Source: Mesorhizobium sp. RMAD-H1
Lineage (GTDB): Bacteria; Pseudomonadota; Alphaproteobacteria; Rhizobiales; Rhizobiaceae
DNA: 64,000 bases
Direction: 5' to 3'
NCBI RefSeq assembly: GCF_014191375.1
Contig: NZ_JACHWN010000012.1
Span: 30,672-94,671 of the forward strand
Made by a program: the position numbers and the translations under genes. Below are positions 42,929 through 51,503 of the stretch, in pieces. The notes under the pieces are model-generated. The model was not told the origin of the DNA and ran no database searches. It saw only the letters and a list, made by a program, of their open reading frames with translations. Within the stretch, counting starts at the first letter, position 1; each line of letters begins with the position of its first letter.

Positions 42929-43861
42929 TCAGCCGGAGTTGTACCTCGGGTGCCGGGACGAAAATTCCGCGGCCTCAGGTAGCCAGACCGCCTGCCTCTC
43001 CCATTTTCGCACAATCCTTTCGACCGCGTCGGCCAACGCGACGGTGCCCCGGCGCTGTTCAGCTCCTTCTTCGTGCTCTACCCTGCCGCTGGCGATGCCA
43101 TCATACATTTCGAGTAGCGCATCGGCGACTTCCGGAGAGACTCCTTCCTGCGCGAGAACCGCAGCGCGAGCCTTGGACACGACGAATGCCGTCTCCACAG
43201 GGCGACCGAGTATCCTGCTGAATGCGGCCGCAACATCGTTCGCGCTCCAGTCCTGCGGACCCCGCAGTTCAACAATCCGCTTGCCGCTGAAATCATCATT
43301 GAGCAGCCGGGCGGCTGTGCGCCCTACGTCGATTGTGCTCACCATCGGGATCTTCTTCGTGGGTTCGAGAAAGCTCGGAAGCACGCCATCGGCGATCACC
43401 GCCGGCGCCACGTCGCTCCAAGTCTCGACGAAATAACCCGGCCGCAGGAAGGTGGTCGAAGGCGCGGCCGCCTCGAGATGCTTCTCCAAGCTATTGAGTG
43501 TTGCGATGACGCCTGTGCCCGTTTCGTGCTGGGCACCGACGGAGGACAGGGCCACCACCTTTGGCAGCCTGGCCTGTCGCACCGCTTCGGCAAGTGCGTT
43601 GCCGACCTCGTCTGCGCGTCTATAGGGATCGCCGTTTACGGGCGGAGGCGAAAGCAGGAAGGCGCCGGCCGCATCACTCAATGCTGCAGCGAGGCCTTGT
43701 ACATCCTCAATGCTGCCGATCGCCACATCAGCCTTCAGCTTCGTCCACTTTTCGGCCTGCTCCGGACGTCGCAGCACGACGCGGACAGGTTTCCCCAATT
43801 CGATCAAGGCATGGGCTGTCTCGCTTCCGGCTCGCCCGTTTGCTCCAAGCACTACGTACAT
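42929..43861 (-). CDS. NAD(P)H-binding (NmrA/SDR-like) oxidoreductase
   Basis: The 310-residue protein begins MYVVLGANGRAGSETAHALIELGKPVRVVLRRPEQAEKW (cofactor loop GxNGxxG), with LSSVGAQHETGTG and FLRPGYFVETW as in SDR_a5/NmrA proteins. The start ATG 43861 is set by the fold; a longer frame upstream reads antisense through the LysR gene. The last 20 residues (AEFSSRHPRYNSG) lie beside the IS110 remnant and look unlike a family C-terminus, so the insertion may have replaced the end. It is divergent from the LysR gene at 43941. Confidence 0.8.
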   Translation of the reverse strand: MYVVLGANGRAGSETAHALIELGKPVRVVLRRPEQAEKWTKLKADVAIGSIEDVQGLAAALSDAAGAFLLSPPPVNGDPYRRADEVGNALAEAVRQARLPKVVALSSVGAQHETGTGVIATLNSLEKHLEAAAPSTTFLRPGYFVETWSDVAPAVIADGVLPSFLEPTKKIPMVSTIDVGRTAARLLNDDFSGKRIVELRGPQDWSANDVAAAFSRILGRPVETAFVVSKARAAVLAQEGVSPEVADALLEMYDGIASGRVEHEEGAEQRRGTVALADAVERIVRKWERQAVWLPEAAEFSSRHPRYNSG

Positions 43862-43940
43862 GTCGGTTCTCCCTGGTTGTTGTCCCTGGAGGTTAAGGTG
43901 CGAGTTGAAATGCGTCCAATGCATGGGATACATATCTTGC

Positions 43941-44858
43941 ATGCGTGAAGTGGATTTGCGAAACGCCGACCTCAATCTGCTGGTGGTGCTCAATGCGCTG
44001 CTGGACGAGCGGAGCGTAACCCGAACTGCAACGCGGCTCGGCATGAGCCAACCGGCTGCCAGCCGGGCGCTTGCGCGCTTGCGGGTACTTTTTTCTGACA
44101 CGCTTCTGGTGGACGGACCGGGCGGATACCTGCTTACCGCGCGCGCCGAGGAGATGCGCCCTTTGCTGCGCAATATTCTGGCAGGCGCCAGCGAACTTCT
44201 CGACGACAGAGCATTCGATCCGATGCGGGCGGCCGGGGCCGTGCGCCTGCTGATGCTGGATCTTGAGGCCGCAGTCCTCGCCCCGCGGCTGATCGCCAGT
44301 CTCGCGGAGCAGGCGCCGACCCTCGATCTCGAGGTGGTACCGCCCGGGCCGCGGCCCGTCGAGGCGCTTGAAGCCGACGCTGTGGATGCCCTCATCGGCC
44401 TCGTCGAGGACGCGCCTGCGGGAATCCGGAAACGCAAGCTCTACCGGGATGATTTCATAACCCTGATGCGAGCCGAGCATCCTGCCGCAGGCAGGAAGCT
44501 CACGTTGGACCGGTTCCTTGAACTGGATCATGTCGTCGTCAGCGTTACCGGGTCAGGCCGGGCGTGGGTCGATGAAATTCTCGATCGCATGGGCCGGCAG
44601 CGCCGGGTAAAGGTTCGGGTCCCAAGTTTCTTCGCGGCAGTCGAAATCGCGGCGCGTTCCGACCTGGTCATGACGCTGCCATCCAGCCTGGCCCGAACGG
44701 CCGCTGACATGAGGCGCTTCGTTACGGCACCGCCGCCGCTCGACCTGGGCAGCGTGGTCATGAGCCTCGCCTGGCATGCCCGCCATCAGGATTCCCCACG
44801 ACATGTCTGGCTGCGCAGGACGATCGCCGCGGCCGTTGCCGATATTGGCCTGGACTGA
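43941..44858 (+). CDS. LysR-family regulator, divergent from the NmrA-like gene
   Basis: The 305-residue protein has an N-terminal HTH (VDLRNADLNLLVVLNALLDERSVTRTATRLGMSQPAASRALARLRVLF) of the NodD/NahR-like subgroup and a LysR substrate domain. The ATG at 43941 lies 79 bases from the divergent reductase start. It probably controls that reductase. Length is normal. Confidence 0.87.
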   Translation: MREVDLRNADLNLLVVLNALLDERSVTRTATRLGMSQPAASRALARLRVLFSDTLLVDGPGGYLLTARAEEMRPLLRNILAGASELLDDRAFDPMRAAGAVRLLMLDLEAAVLAPRLIASLAEQAPTLDLEVVPPGPRPVEALEADAVDALIGLVEDAPAGIRKRKLYRDDFITLMRAEHPAAGRKLTLDRFLELDHVVVSVTGSGRAWVDEILDRMGRQRRVKVRVPSFFAAVEIAARSDLVMTLPSSLARTAADMRRFVTAPPPLDLGSVVMSLAWHARHQDSPRHVWLRRTIAAAVADIGLD

Positions 44859-45238
44859 TCCCGCCGCCGCGGCAGACCAGCAGGGCGAATCCTCGATAGT
44901 GTTATGGCAATGTTGCGGGCCCGCAGCCGACAATTACTACGACCGCCGTCTGACCGCCTGAACTGAGGAACAATCTGTGTTTTGCGATGTTGTGTGCGCG
45001 CAGAACGTGAATCGTTAACAGCCACGCAAAACAGATAATTGCGGAGAGTAGGTGTGGCGGCGATAAACCGTACTCCATATTTATTGGGATAAGTATTAGC
45101 GGTTACTTTTCTGCCCAGAGTTCCGAAACAGCGCCATCGGTGCCGCCACAGCCCGCCACGGCCTCGCCGGCACAACCTGCGGTTGGTGCTCCGCTTGTGA
45201 CAGTGGCGGCGCAGGTCGGGCTTTTTCCTGCAGCGCGC
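44859..45238. other. Gene-free stretch with possible relics
   Basis: No complete gene. On the plus strand, 45106-45205 reads SAQSSETAPSVPPQPATASP and then PAVGAPLVTVAAQV, similar to the start of an RND-efflux periplasmic adaptor. The frame from 45211 turns into RLTEAFERRFGIAPQLFRE, which could be an AraC-type helix. Both are too short to be certain. Confidence 0.3.
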
Positions 45239-45838
45239 CTAACCGAAGCATTTGAGCGTCGGTTCGGGATTGCGCCGCAGCTGTTCCGCGAAATGCACGT
45301 CGATTTCCAGCATCCGCGCCTTTGCTCCGGGGGCAGTAAGGGCCGCCGTCTGCGTTTTGGCCCTCGCTCTGTTATACCTTTGACCACCTGAAGAGCGCTG
45401 AAAACACCCCGGCATCGTGTACCATTGCCCCCTATTCGTAACGATCGTGGCGGCGCAGCCCATGCGCTCGCGGTAGCGCTCGATCTCGGCGAGCGGCGCG
45501 CGCGAGACAGCGACCATGGTGACGTCGTGATGCGCTAGATGCAGGTTCATGCCATCAGTATGGTCGGCCATGAACGAGCAACTCGGGCAGCCTTCCTTCC
45601 ATCCCGGCGCGAACATGAAATGCTGTACCAGGAGCTGCGACCGGTCCTCGAAGAGATCGGCGAGCGCGCGCGGGCCATCGAGCGTGTCGAAGAGGTACTC
45701 CTTGTCAATGCGCACCCACGGCAGGGCGAGCCGCTCGCCGGCGATCTTGTCACGAAGGTGGGTAAGCTCCTTTTCCGCTTTGAGGAGGTTCCGGCGGGCC
45801 GAAAGCCACTCATCATGTGAAACAACAGCGTGTTGCAT
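45239..45838 (-). pseudogene. DUF899-family thioredoxin-like protein, C-terminal part replaced
   Basis: Residues 1-about 127 match the DUF899 family: HDEWLSARRNLLKAEKELTHLRDKI, LPWVRIDKEYLFD and FMFAPGWKEGCPSCSFMADHTDG, with the CPSC redox pair. The family then continues for about 110 residues with a GxxFNYDFxVSF region. Here the code after ERYRERMG (about 45457) becomes unrelated, Arg/Thr-rich sequence to the stop. The 199-residue product is therefore a truncated protein with a foreign tail. It may retain the redox pair but not the normal domain. Confidence 0.7.
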
Positions 45839-45851
45839 TGTCAGTCTCCTT

Positions 45852-46133
45852 CTATTTGCCTGACGGGGGTGTTGGCGCGTGCGGGCCGGCTGAAAAGAGC
45901 CTCAACCATGCCGGCAGGTGAAAGAAGCTCATCAGCACATACATCAGTGCCATGTCGTTGATCGGCACGAACCCCGACGCGCCAGAGCATACAGTCAAGC
46001 CTGGCGAACCGATGGCGGAAATCCAGGCCATCAATGCAAAAGACGGGGCGGCGGCCAGCCCGAGTCCAGCGGACACATCGGCCACCTGTCCGAGCCGCGA
46101 AGCGGCTTTTTGGGTAACTGGGAATATCTTCAT
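45852..46133 (-). CDS. Small two- or three-helix membrane protein
   Basis: The 93-residue product has hydrophobic stretches LGLAAAPSFALMAWISAIG and DMALMYVLMSFFHLPAWLRLF, and a Gly/Pro-rich polar end. Small proteins of this kind (LLSAFHxxPWLxL end) are frequent in rhizobia, but no function is assigned. It lies 13 bases before the DUF899 gene on the same strand and was probably co-transcribed with it. Confidence 0.6.
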   Translation of the reverse strand: MKIFPVTQKAASRLGQVADVSAGLGLAAAPSFALMAWISAIGSPGLTVCSGASGFVPINDMALMYVLMSFFHLPAWLRLFSAGPHAPTPPSGK

Positions 46134-46206
46134 TTCTATTCTCCGGTCCGCGCCGTCTCGCAGGGCTGCAATATGACGACGCGGAAATGGGTAGCGGTCT
46201 CTACAA

Positions 46207-47424
46207 TTACTCTGCAGGGGCCGATGCCATTTCGGGCATTCCAGAAATCACATCAGGCGCCCGCTGCGTGGCAATCAGTGCTGCCGCAAGGACGGCACAG
46301 ATCGCGGTTACATAGAGAGGAGCGCTTGTCCCGAAGGTGTCGACGGCGATACCGCCGGCGATCGCGCCCATAGTGATGCCGAGCTGAATGACGGCCAGAA
46401 AGAGCCCACCCACGCCCTCGAGCTGATCAGGCGCGGCGCGGCCCATCCACGTCTGGGTCATCACCGGTCCCGCGCCAATGGCGATGCCCCAGGCAGAGGC
46501 GAAAAGGAGGATCGCAACGTAAGCGTTGCTGAGCGTCAACAGGCCTATCGTGGCGACCACCAGCACCAGGAATGTGGCGCCGAAGCCTTCGCGCAGCATG
46601 CGATCGGCGAACACGCCTGCGATTGCGCTCCCCGCTATGCTGGCAAGACCCAACGCGAGCAGAACTGCGGCAATGGCAGTCGGATCAAGCCCGCCATTGG
46701 TTTCCAGATAGGGGCGCATAAAGGTGAAGCCGCTTACCTCCCCTCCGAAGAACAGCAGTCCGGCTACGAGTCCTACGCGCACATGCCGACGTTTTAGCAA
46801 GCCGAACAGGGTCGAAAGGCTGGTCGCACCTGTCACCGGCACACTCGGCAAGCAGACGGTTTGCAAGAGCAGCGCGAGCAAGCCGCACCCGGCCGCGGCC
46901 ATGAATGCAGCTCGCCAGCCGAAAGCTTCTCCGATCAAGGTAGCAAGCGCCGGAGCGACGACGATCCCTGCTGAGAGGCCCATAAAGACGATCGACATAC
47001 CCTTGCCCATATCCTCCAGAGTGACGAGCCGAACGACAGTCGCGCCAGCCAAGGCAAAAAACCCGCCGATGGCGACACCGAGCAGCATGCGGGCGACCAG
47101 CAGCATGAAATAGTCGGATGTGAAGGCGACTGCGATGTTGGACGCAATCACGAGAGCGCAGAGCGCCAGATTCACCAGCTTGCGGTCCAGGCGGCCGATG
47201 ATCAGCGCCACCGTGGGCGCTGCAATGCCGGCAAACAGCGCCGTGAGGGTCACCGCCTGACCGGCGGCGCCTTCGGTGACGCCGAGATCAGCGGCCATTG
47301 GCGTAAGCACTGCCATGGGCAGTAATTCGCTGCTGATCAGAGCGAAGCTGCCGAAGGTAAGGGAGATGACGGACAGCCACGTCGATATTGGCCAGGTGCT
47401 GCCCTTGGGGACGGTTTCGGACAT
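46207..47424 (-). CDS. MFS transporter, AraJ/arabinose-efflux type
   Basis: This 405-residue major-facilitator protein has twelve helices: FGSFALISSELLPMAVLTPMAADLGVTEGAAGQAVTLTALFAGIAAP at the start, a GRLDRKLVNLALCALV loop 2-3 and a second-half GVFADRMLREGFG loop. The subgroup (sugar-efflux/DHA1) exports drugs or metabolites. It is a single gene. Start ATG 47424 with a GGAGGA site on the minus strand. Confidence 0.87.
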   Translation of the reverse strand: MSETVPKGSTWPISTWLSVISLTFGSFALISSELLPMAVLTPMAADLGVTEGAAGQAVTLTALFAGIAAPTVALIIGRLDRKLVNLALCALVIASNIAVAFTSDYFMLLVARMLLGVAIGGFFALAGATVVRLVTLEDMGKGMSIVFMGLSAGIVVAPALATLIGEAFGWRAAFMAAAGCGLLALLLQTVCLPSVPVTGATSLSTLFGLLKRRHVRVGLVAGLLFFGGEVSGFTFMRPYLETNGGLDPTAIAAVLLALGLASIAGSAIAGVFADRMLREGFGATFLVLVVATIGLLTLSNAYVAILLFASAWGIAIGAGPVMTQTWMGRAAPDQLEGVGGLFLAVIQLGITMGAIAGGIAVDTFGTSAPLYVTAICAVLAAALIATQRAPDVISGMPEMASAPAE

Positions 47425-48053
47425 CTTATCCTCCTAATTCGATTGTCGCCGCTCGCGGCATCTGCATGAGCAGATGTAAAGCCGGCGCAACGTCGAGTGA
47501 GAGTAACAAGTGTGACGGGTTTTCCTGTCTCGAAGGCTTCGCGTTACCATACGCTGCGGACAGCGGCGAAGGGTTCGTCTCTTTCGACGTCATAACCAAT
47601 TGCTACAAAGGCAGCCTACAGGCGAACGTTGGCGGCAGGAATGACAATTTTGCCGGTATTTCTGCCAATGGCGGTCGCAGCACTGGACTGCGTGAGCCGC
47701 GGCCCGTCTTCTGCTGAGCCAACAACGCACGTCCGGATCTGTCGAGGTTTCAAGGCTCGTTCACGCCAACTTCCGGCCCGCATTCTAGGCACGCCCTCCT
47801 GCACAGCAGGATCGGCGCCGGAGGCGGACGTCCGCTTTAAGTCGGACGAGCGGAAGCTTCTGTTTTACACGCCTGGGGAACCTTGGCGCCAACCGCTTAT
47901 GAGCGCTGCCGCCATGGGACGGGTCATGGCTGTCAGTGGCACGAAGTTTTTTAACTCCGGCTGGGTCCTGTTGCGGGTAGCCGTCTGGGATCATTAGACC
48001 AGTTGACATGACACGGTCGACCTTGCCGTAAACTCTGGCCAATCAGCGGACAT
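47425..48053. other. Gene-free stretch
   Basis: No gene recognised. A minus-strand frame at 47616-47700 reads SAATAIGRNTGKIVIPAANV, faintly like the C-terminal strand of zinc-type dehydrogenases or quinone reductases, but this is not reliable. The remainder is without signature. Confidence 0.4.
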
Positions 48054-49298
48054 TCACCGGCTTCGCACCGAATCCAGTTCTATCCTGACTGTTGATTGTG
48101 CTGCTGCGAACCAAAATCCTGCGCACAGCATCAGCGATCCGGCAAACATCGCGGTCATCACCGCAGCATAGCATCCGCTCGCTTGCCAGATCACGGCTGC
48201 CGCCAAGGGTGCTCCCGCCTGCATGAGGTTCATCGGCGCAACCAAGGATCCATTCACCGCACCATAGGCTTCGCGAGTGACCATTTCCGGAACCGCCAAC
48301 CCACGCACGATCGTGATCATGCCGTTCGCGGCTCCGTAGATGACGGCGACCGAAGCAATGATGGCCACCTCCGGCGGCGCGAAAGCGAAGCCGAGGACAG
48401 CCAGTGGGAATCCGATGACGATTGCCGATCCCAGCGAGCGGACGGGTGCCTTGGACGCGAACGCCCGGACCAAGACGCGTCCAGCCACCTGCGCCGGGCC
48501 GATGACGGTCAGCACCATCACAGCGCCCGCTGAATCGAGACCGCGTTCGAGCAGCAGGGGGTAGAAGTGATAAGTGAGTGACGAGAATGCCGCCGCGTAT
48601 GCTATCCAGGCCAGCATGAGACCCCAGTAGGTTGGCTTGCGCATCGCCGCCGCAACCGCCGCCCGCCCTGTCAGGGGGATTGCTTCTTCGGGATTGAGGA
48701 CGCGAGCTGGGGCGTCCTTGCCGGGGTCGATGGCAAGGAAGTAGAGGCCGCCGCAGATGAATGCGTTCACGACGGCCATGCCAAGGAGTGCACCTCGCCA
48801 GCCTTGCGTGTCTATCAGGAACTGGATGACGGGAATGAAGATCGTGCTGGCGAAGCCGCCCCACAACGTAAGAGCTGTGATGCCCTTGCGCGCCCCCAGA
48901 GTCCCCACCCGGCGGGTGATCACGGCGAAGGCGGGCTCGTATAGGGTCGCGGCCTGCATGCATCCGAGAACTGCAAGGACGGCGTAGAACGCGGGCAGGC
49001 TGGAGACTTGCGACCATGCGGCGAGCAGCAACCCCGCCAGAACCGAAGCTCCCGACATAATCAGCCGTCCATGACCGCGATCAATTGCCGAGCCGACCGG
49101 ATAAGCTGCCAACCCGGCGAGAACCATGCCGAGAGTCGCCGCTCCATATAGTTCGGGCTTCGACCATCCAAGATCGGTGCGCATGGCCTCCGCGATCAGA
49201 GGAAAGCCATAGAAAAGCGTTCCCCAGGAGCATATCTGCGCAACACCGAGGCCGCTGATGAACCACGCTGTTCTGGTACTCTCCGGTGCTGGCTTCAC
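48054..49298 (-). CDS. MFS exporter of the ars operon, ArsK-like
   Basis: The 414-residue MFS protein has twelve helices (FISGLGVAQICSWGTLFYGFPLIAEAMRTDLGWSKPELYGAATLGMVLAGLAAYPVGSAIDRGHG). The GTG at 49298 is taken as start because it overlaps the arsR stop (GTGA, 49295-49298) and has a GGAG site at the right distance; the upstream ATG 49361 would overlap arsR by 67 bases. Its place in an arsR-arsH operon matches ArsK, an MFS exporter of trivalent arsenicals and antimonite described in Agrobacterium. The assignment rests on position and class. Confidence 0.8.
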   Translation of the reverse strand: MKPAPESTRTAWFISGLGVAQICSWGTLFYGFPLIAEAMRTDLGWSKPELYGAATLGMVLAGLAAYPVGSAIDRGHGRLIMSGASVLAGLLLAAWSQVSSLPAFYAVLAVLGCMQAATLYEPAFAVITRRVGTLGARKGITALTLWGGFASTIFIPVIQFLIDTQGWRGALLGMAVVNAFICGGLYFLAIDPGKDAPARVLNPEEAIPLTGRAAVAAAMRKPTYWGLMLAWIAYAAAFSSLTYHFYPLLLERGLDSAGAVMVLTVIGPAQVAGRVLVRAFASKAPVRSLGSAIVIGFPLAVLGFAFAPPEVAIIASVAVIYGAANGMITIVRGLAVPEMVTREAYGAVNGSLVAPMNLMQAGAPLAAAVIWQASGCYAAVMTAMFAGSLMLCAGFWFAAAQSTVRIELDSVRSR

Positions 49299-49630
49299 GC
49301 AGGGCTCCGGATGCGGCTTTTCTTGCTGGATAAGGGCGGACACGTGCCATCCGCACAACATGCGTCGGCAAGATAGCCGATCAAAGCCTGCATTGCGGGG
49401 TAATGCGCCGTGCAGATCAATGTGGTCGCCTGACGCTCTTGGAAAACCAGCCCGGTATCGACGAGCCTTTTGATGTGGTGCGACAGGGTGGAGGCAGGAA
49501 TGCCAAGCTTTTCCTGAATGCTGCCGACGGGAAGCCCTTCGCTTCCGGCACGGACAAGGACGCGGTAGAGCTGAAGCCGGATGGGATTGCCAAGAGCCTC
49601 GAGCTGTGAAGCTGCGTTTTCGAGTTTCAT
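49295..49630 (-). CDS. arsR: ArsR-family arsenic repressor
   Basis: The 111-residue ArsR/SmtB winged helix (LGNPIRLQLYRVLVRAGSEGLPVGSIQEKLGIPASTLSHHIKRLVDTGLVFQERQ) has Cys91, Cys92 and Cys97 at its C-terminus (ADACCADGTC). A C-terminal CC-plus-C site is the As(III) sensor of the Acidithiobacillus ferrooxidans type. It lies between arsH and the MFS exporter and is translationally coupled to the exporter. It should bind the two operators at 50412-50490. Confidence 0.88.
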   Translation of the reverse strand: MKLENAASQLEALGNPIRLQLYRVLVRAGSEGLPVGSIQEKLGIPASTLSHHIKRLVDTGLVFQERQATTLICTAHYPAMQALIGYLADACCADGTCPPLSSKKSRIRSPA

Positions 49631-49672
49631 GGAATGGCTCCGTCGCTTTATCCCTTCCGAATGGCGATGCCG

Positions 49673-50401
49673 CTATTGCGAACGTTGGTTCACTCGTTTC
49701 GCGACTTCTTCGGCACTTTCGACCCGTTCGGAGTAACGGTCTGTCAAATAAGTGGCTCGATCCCGGAGTAGGAGCGTAAACTTCATAAGCTCCTCCATCA
49801 CGTCGACAATGCGATTGTGGTAGGGGGACGGTTTCATGCGGCCGCCTTCATCGAACTCGTTAAACGCCTTTGCAACCGAGGACTGGTTGGGAATGGTGAA
49901 CATGCGCATCCAGCGTCCGAGAACCCGGAGCTGGTTGACCGCGTTGAAGCTCTGGGATCCGCCGCAGACCTGCATGACGGCTAGGGTTCTACCTTGGGTT
50001 GGCCGTATCCCTCCCATGGAAAGCGGCAGCCAATCGATCTGCGCCTTCATGATGCCGGTCATGGAGCCGTGGCGTTCGGGTGAGCACCATACCTGCCCTT
50101 CCGACCACAACGACAGCTCACGCAGTTCCTTCACCTTTGGATGGTCGGCCGACGTCGAATCCGGCAGTGGCAATCCGGAAGGATTGAATATGCGGACCTC
50201 TGCACCGAAACGGCGGAGTATCCTAGCCGCCTCCTCTGTCACCAGGCGCGAATAGGAACGCTCCCGCAGCGAACCGTAAAGCATCAGAATCCGTGGCGGA
50301 TGCGTCGACCGCGGTGCGTCGAACAGTGCCGCAGGGTCAATTGGCCTGAACTGCGCCTCGTCAATACCCGGGAACGGGTCGATGGGTTGAGCTTCTATCA
50401 T
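49673..50401 (-). CDS. arsH: ArsH organoarsenical flavoprotein oxidase
   Basis: The 242-residue flavoprotein has the FMN phosphate loop [13 protein letters not shown], then [37 protein letters not shown] (SPERHG in the gene) and a [24 protein letters not shown] stretch unique to ArsH. ArsH oxidises trivalent methyl- or aromatic arsenicals. ATG 50401 is preferred to 50464, which would run through the operator. It is first in the minus-strand operon arsH-arsR-MFS. Confidence 0.9.
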   Translation of the reverse strand: MIEAQPIDPFPGIDEAQFRPIDPAALFDAPRSTHPPRILMLYGSLRERSYSRLVTEEAARILRRFGAEVRIFNPSGLPLPDSTSADHPKVKELRELSLWSEGQVWCSPERHGSMTGIMKAQIDWLPLSMGGIRPTQGRTLAVMQVCGGSQSFNAVNQLRVLGRWMRMFTIPNQSSVAKAFNEFDEGGRMKPSPYHNRIVDVMEELMKFTLLLRDRATYLTDRYSERVESAEEVAKRVNQRSQ

Positions 50402-50411
50402 TTCAGTTCCG

Positions 50412-50449
50412 CATCGGGCTATTTCGATCTTTCTCGAAATAGCCCGATG
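50412..50449. promoter_or_regulatory. ArsR operator 1 inside a 16-bp perfect inverted repeat
   Basis: A perfect 16-base inverted repeat (50412-50427 and 50434-50449) separated by six bases has TATTTCGA-N6-TCGAAATA at its centre (50420-50441), the same form as operator 2. It lies 11 bases before the arsH start and could also form a strong mRNA hairpin. It is the likely principal operator. Confidence 0.75.
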
Positions 50450-50468
50450 TCCGCCTTCGGTCAAGCCA

Positions 50469-50490
50469 TATTTCGAAAGAACTCGAAATA
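50469..50490. promoter_or_regulatory. ArsR operator 2
   Basis: TATTTCGA-AAGAAC-TCGAAATA is an 8-6-8 palindrome with the same half-sites as operator 1, 49 bases further upstream of arsH. The spacing is close to five helical turns, so two repressor dimers could bind on one face of the helix. Confidence 0.75.
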
Positions 50491-50651
50491 CATGCTCAGC
50501 GAACCCGTCTGCCTCATGGGGTCTCTTTCAATCAAGAGATATTGCAGTCCGTTCCGGTGTGGAGCCAGCAGCGGAAGGTCTGCTTTCGGAAAGCATACGC
50601 TAAGAGCAGTCGTTGCGTTGTATTGCGGATATGCGGCCGACGCGGAAGGGA

Positions 50652-51191
50652 TCACCGCAGCAAGGCGTCTAGCTGACGCATCAGTTCTCCAACCCGACCA
50701 CCGCCGAGCGGGGCGCGCGGGTAACGCTTGAGGACGTCCACCACAACAGGCGTCGCAAGGATCCGCGATTGTGCAATTTGATTGGCTCCGATAGCGGGAT
50801 CGTCTGCTGTCGAGACTTCGAATGCTCGGGCAGCATGAGCGGCAGCAGCGAGAATGTGTTTGACCTGAGTAGCCCTGGCGAGGGGATGGAGGAACGCCGC
50901 GCCAGCCGCGGCGACAGCAGCGCGCGCAGCTTCGCTCGCCGCAACCAGTCCTGCATCGCGAGTCTCCTGCGCTGCGCGTGCCGCGGCCCAAGCACAGTCA
51001 CGTAGCCGCCTGGACCTCGCGGCGCCAGTCGCAAATGAGAGCGCCGCGTCGATCGCGGCACGTGGCCGCTCGTCGTCAGGACGTTCCCGGTCGAAGATCG
51101 CCAATGCAGGATGCGCGCAAGCCGCCGCATAGCCGGCCACTTCTCGAAGCTCGGAGTGGCTGAGTTCGATCGTCGCGGAATCATCTGCCAT
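50652..51191 (-). CDS. Imm-5-like putative immunity protein
   Basis: The 179-residue, alanine-rich all-helical protein reads LSHSELREVAGYAAACAHPALAIFDRERPDDERPRAAIDAALSFA, then AARAAQETRDAGLVAASEAARAAVAAAGAAFLHPLARATQVKHILAAAAHAARAFE and RYPRAPLGGGRVGELMRQLDALLR. The repeated short helices and the PRAAIDAA motif match a family annotated as putative immunity (Imm-5-like) proteins. No toxin gene is next to it. It could be an orphan immunity gene or have another role. Start ATG 51191. Confidence 0.65.
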   Translation of the reverse strand: MADDSATIELSHSELREVAGYAAACAHPALAIFDRERPDDERPRAAIDAALSFATGAARSRRLRDCAWAAARAAQETRDAGLVAASEAARAAVAAAGAAFLHPLARATQVKHILAAAAHAARAFEVSTADDPAIGANQIAQSRILATPVVVDVLKRYPRAPLGGGRVGELMRQLDALLR

Positions 51192-51307
51192 GGTGGCATC
51201 TTACACGATGGGATGCGCCGCAAGTACCCAACGCAGAATCCGACGCCGTTAAGAACCAACCTCCAACCGCCTTCCATCAGCAGCCGATTCGACCACGTGA
51301 TCGAGGC

Positions 51308-51471
51308 CGATAGAAGACTGGCAGCGTCTGGCGTCCAGAATATGAACAGCCGACATTCGAATTGTTGCGGCCGCAGTCTTTAACCGATCCGATTGGCGGC
51401 TTTCCTCTCCTTCAGCAAATCGCCGCTTGGACTCAAAGCGGACAAGTTCCCTGCCGTCTGATAGGAGGACA
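51308..51471 (+). repeat. Dispersed intergenic repeat, copy B
   Basis: This block is similar, in the same orientation, to 36045-36213. Shared runs include GGCAGCGTCTGGCGTCCAGA and CTTCAGCAAATCGCCGCTTG-like sequence. It lies in a gene-free strip (51192-51503) between the immunity-like gene and the MFS gene. Nothing else is seen in that strip. Confidence 0.7.
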
Positions 51472-51503
51472 ACAGTTTCCTTCCATTGGACGGCCGGCAT
51501 GCC

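Noticed and set aside
50412..50449. The 16-base inverted repeat read as an intrinsic terminator
   Set aside because: There is no T run on either side and its core equals the second operator, so an operator is the better reading.
50652..51191. Immunity-like gene as half of a toxin-immunity or toxin-antitoxin pair
   Set aside because: No toxin-like gene or small partner ORF is adjacent.
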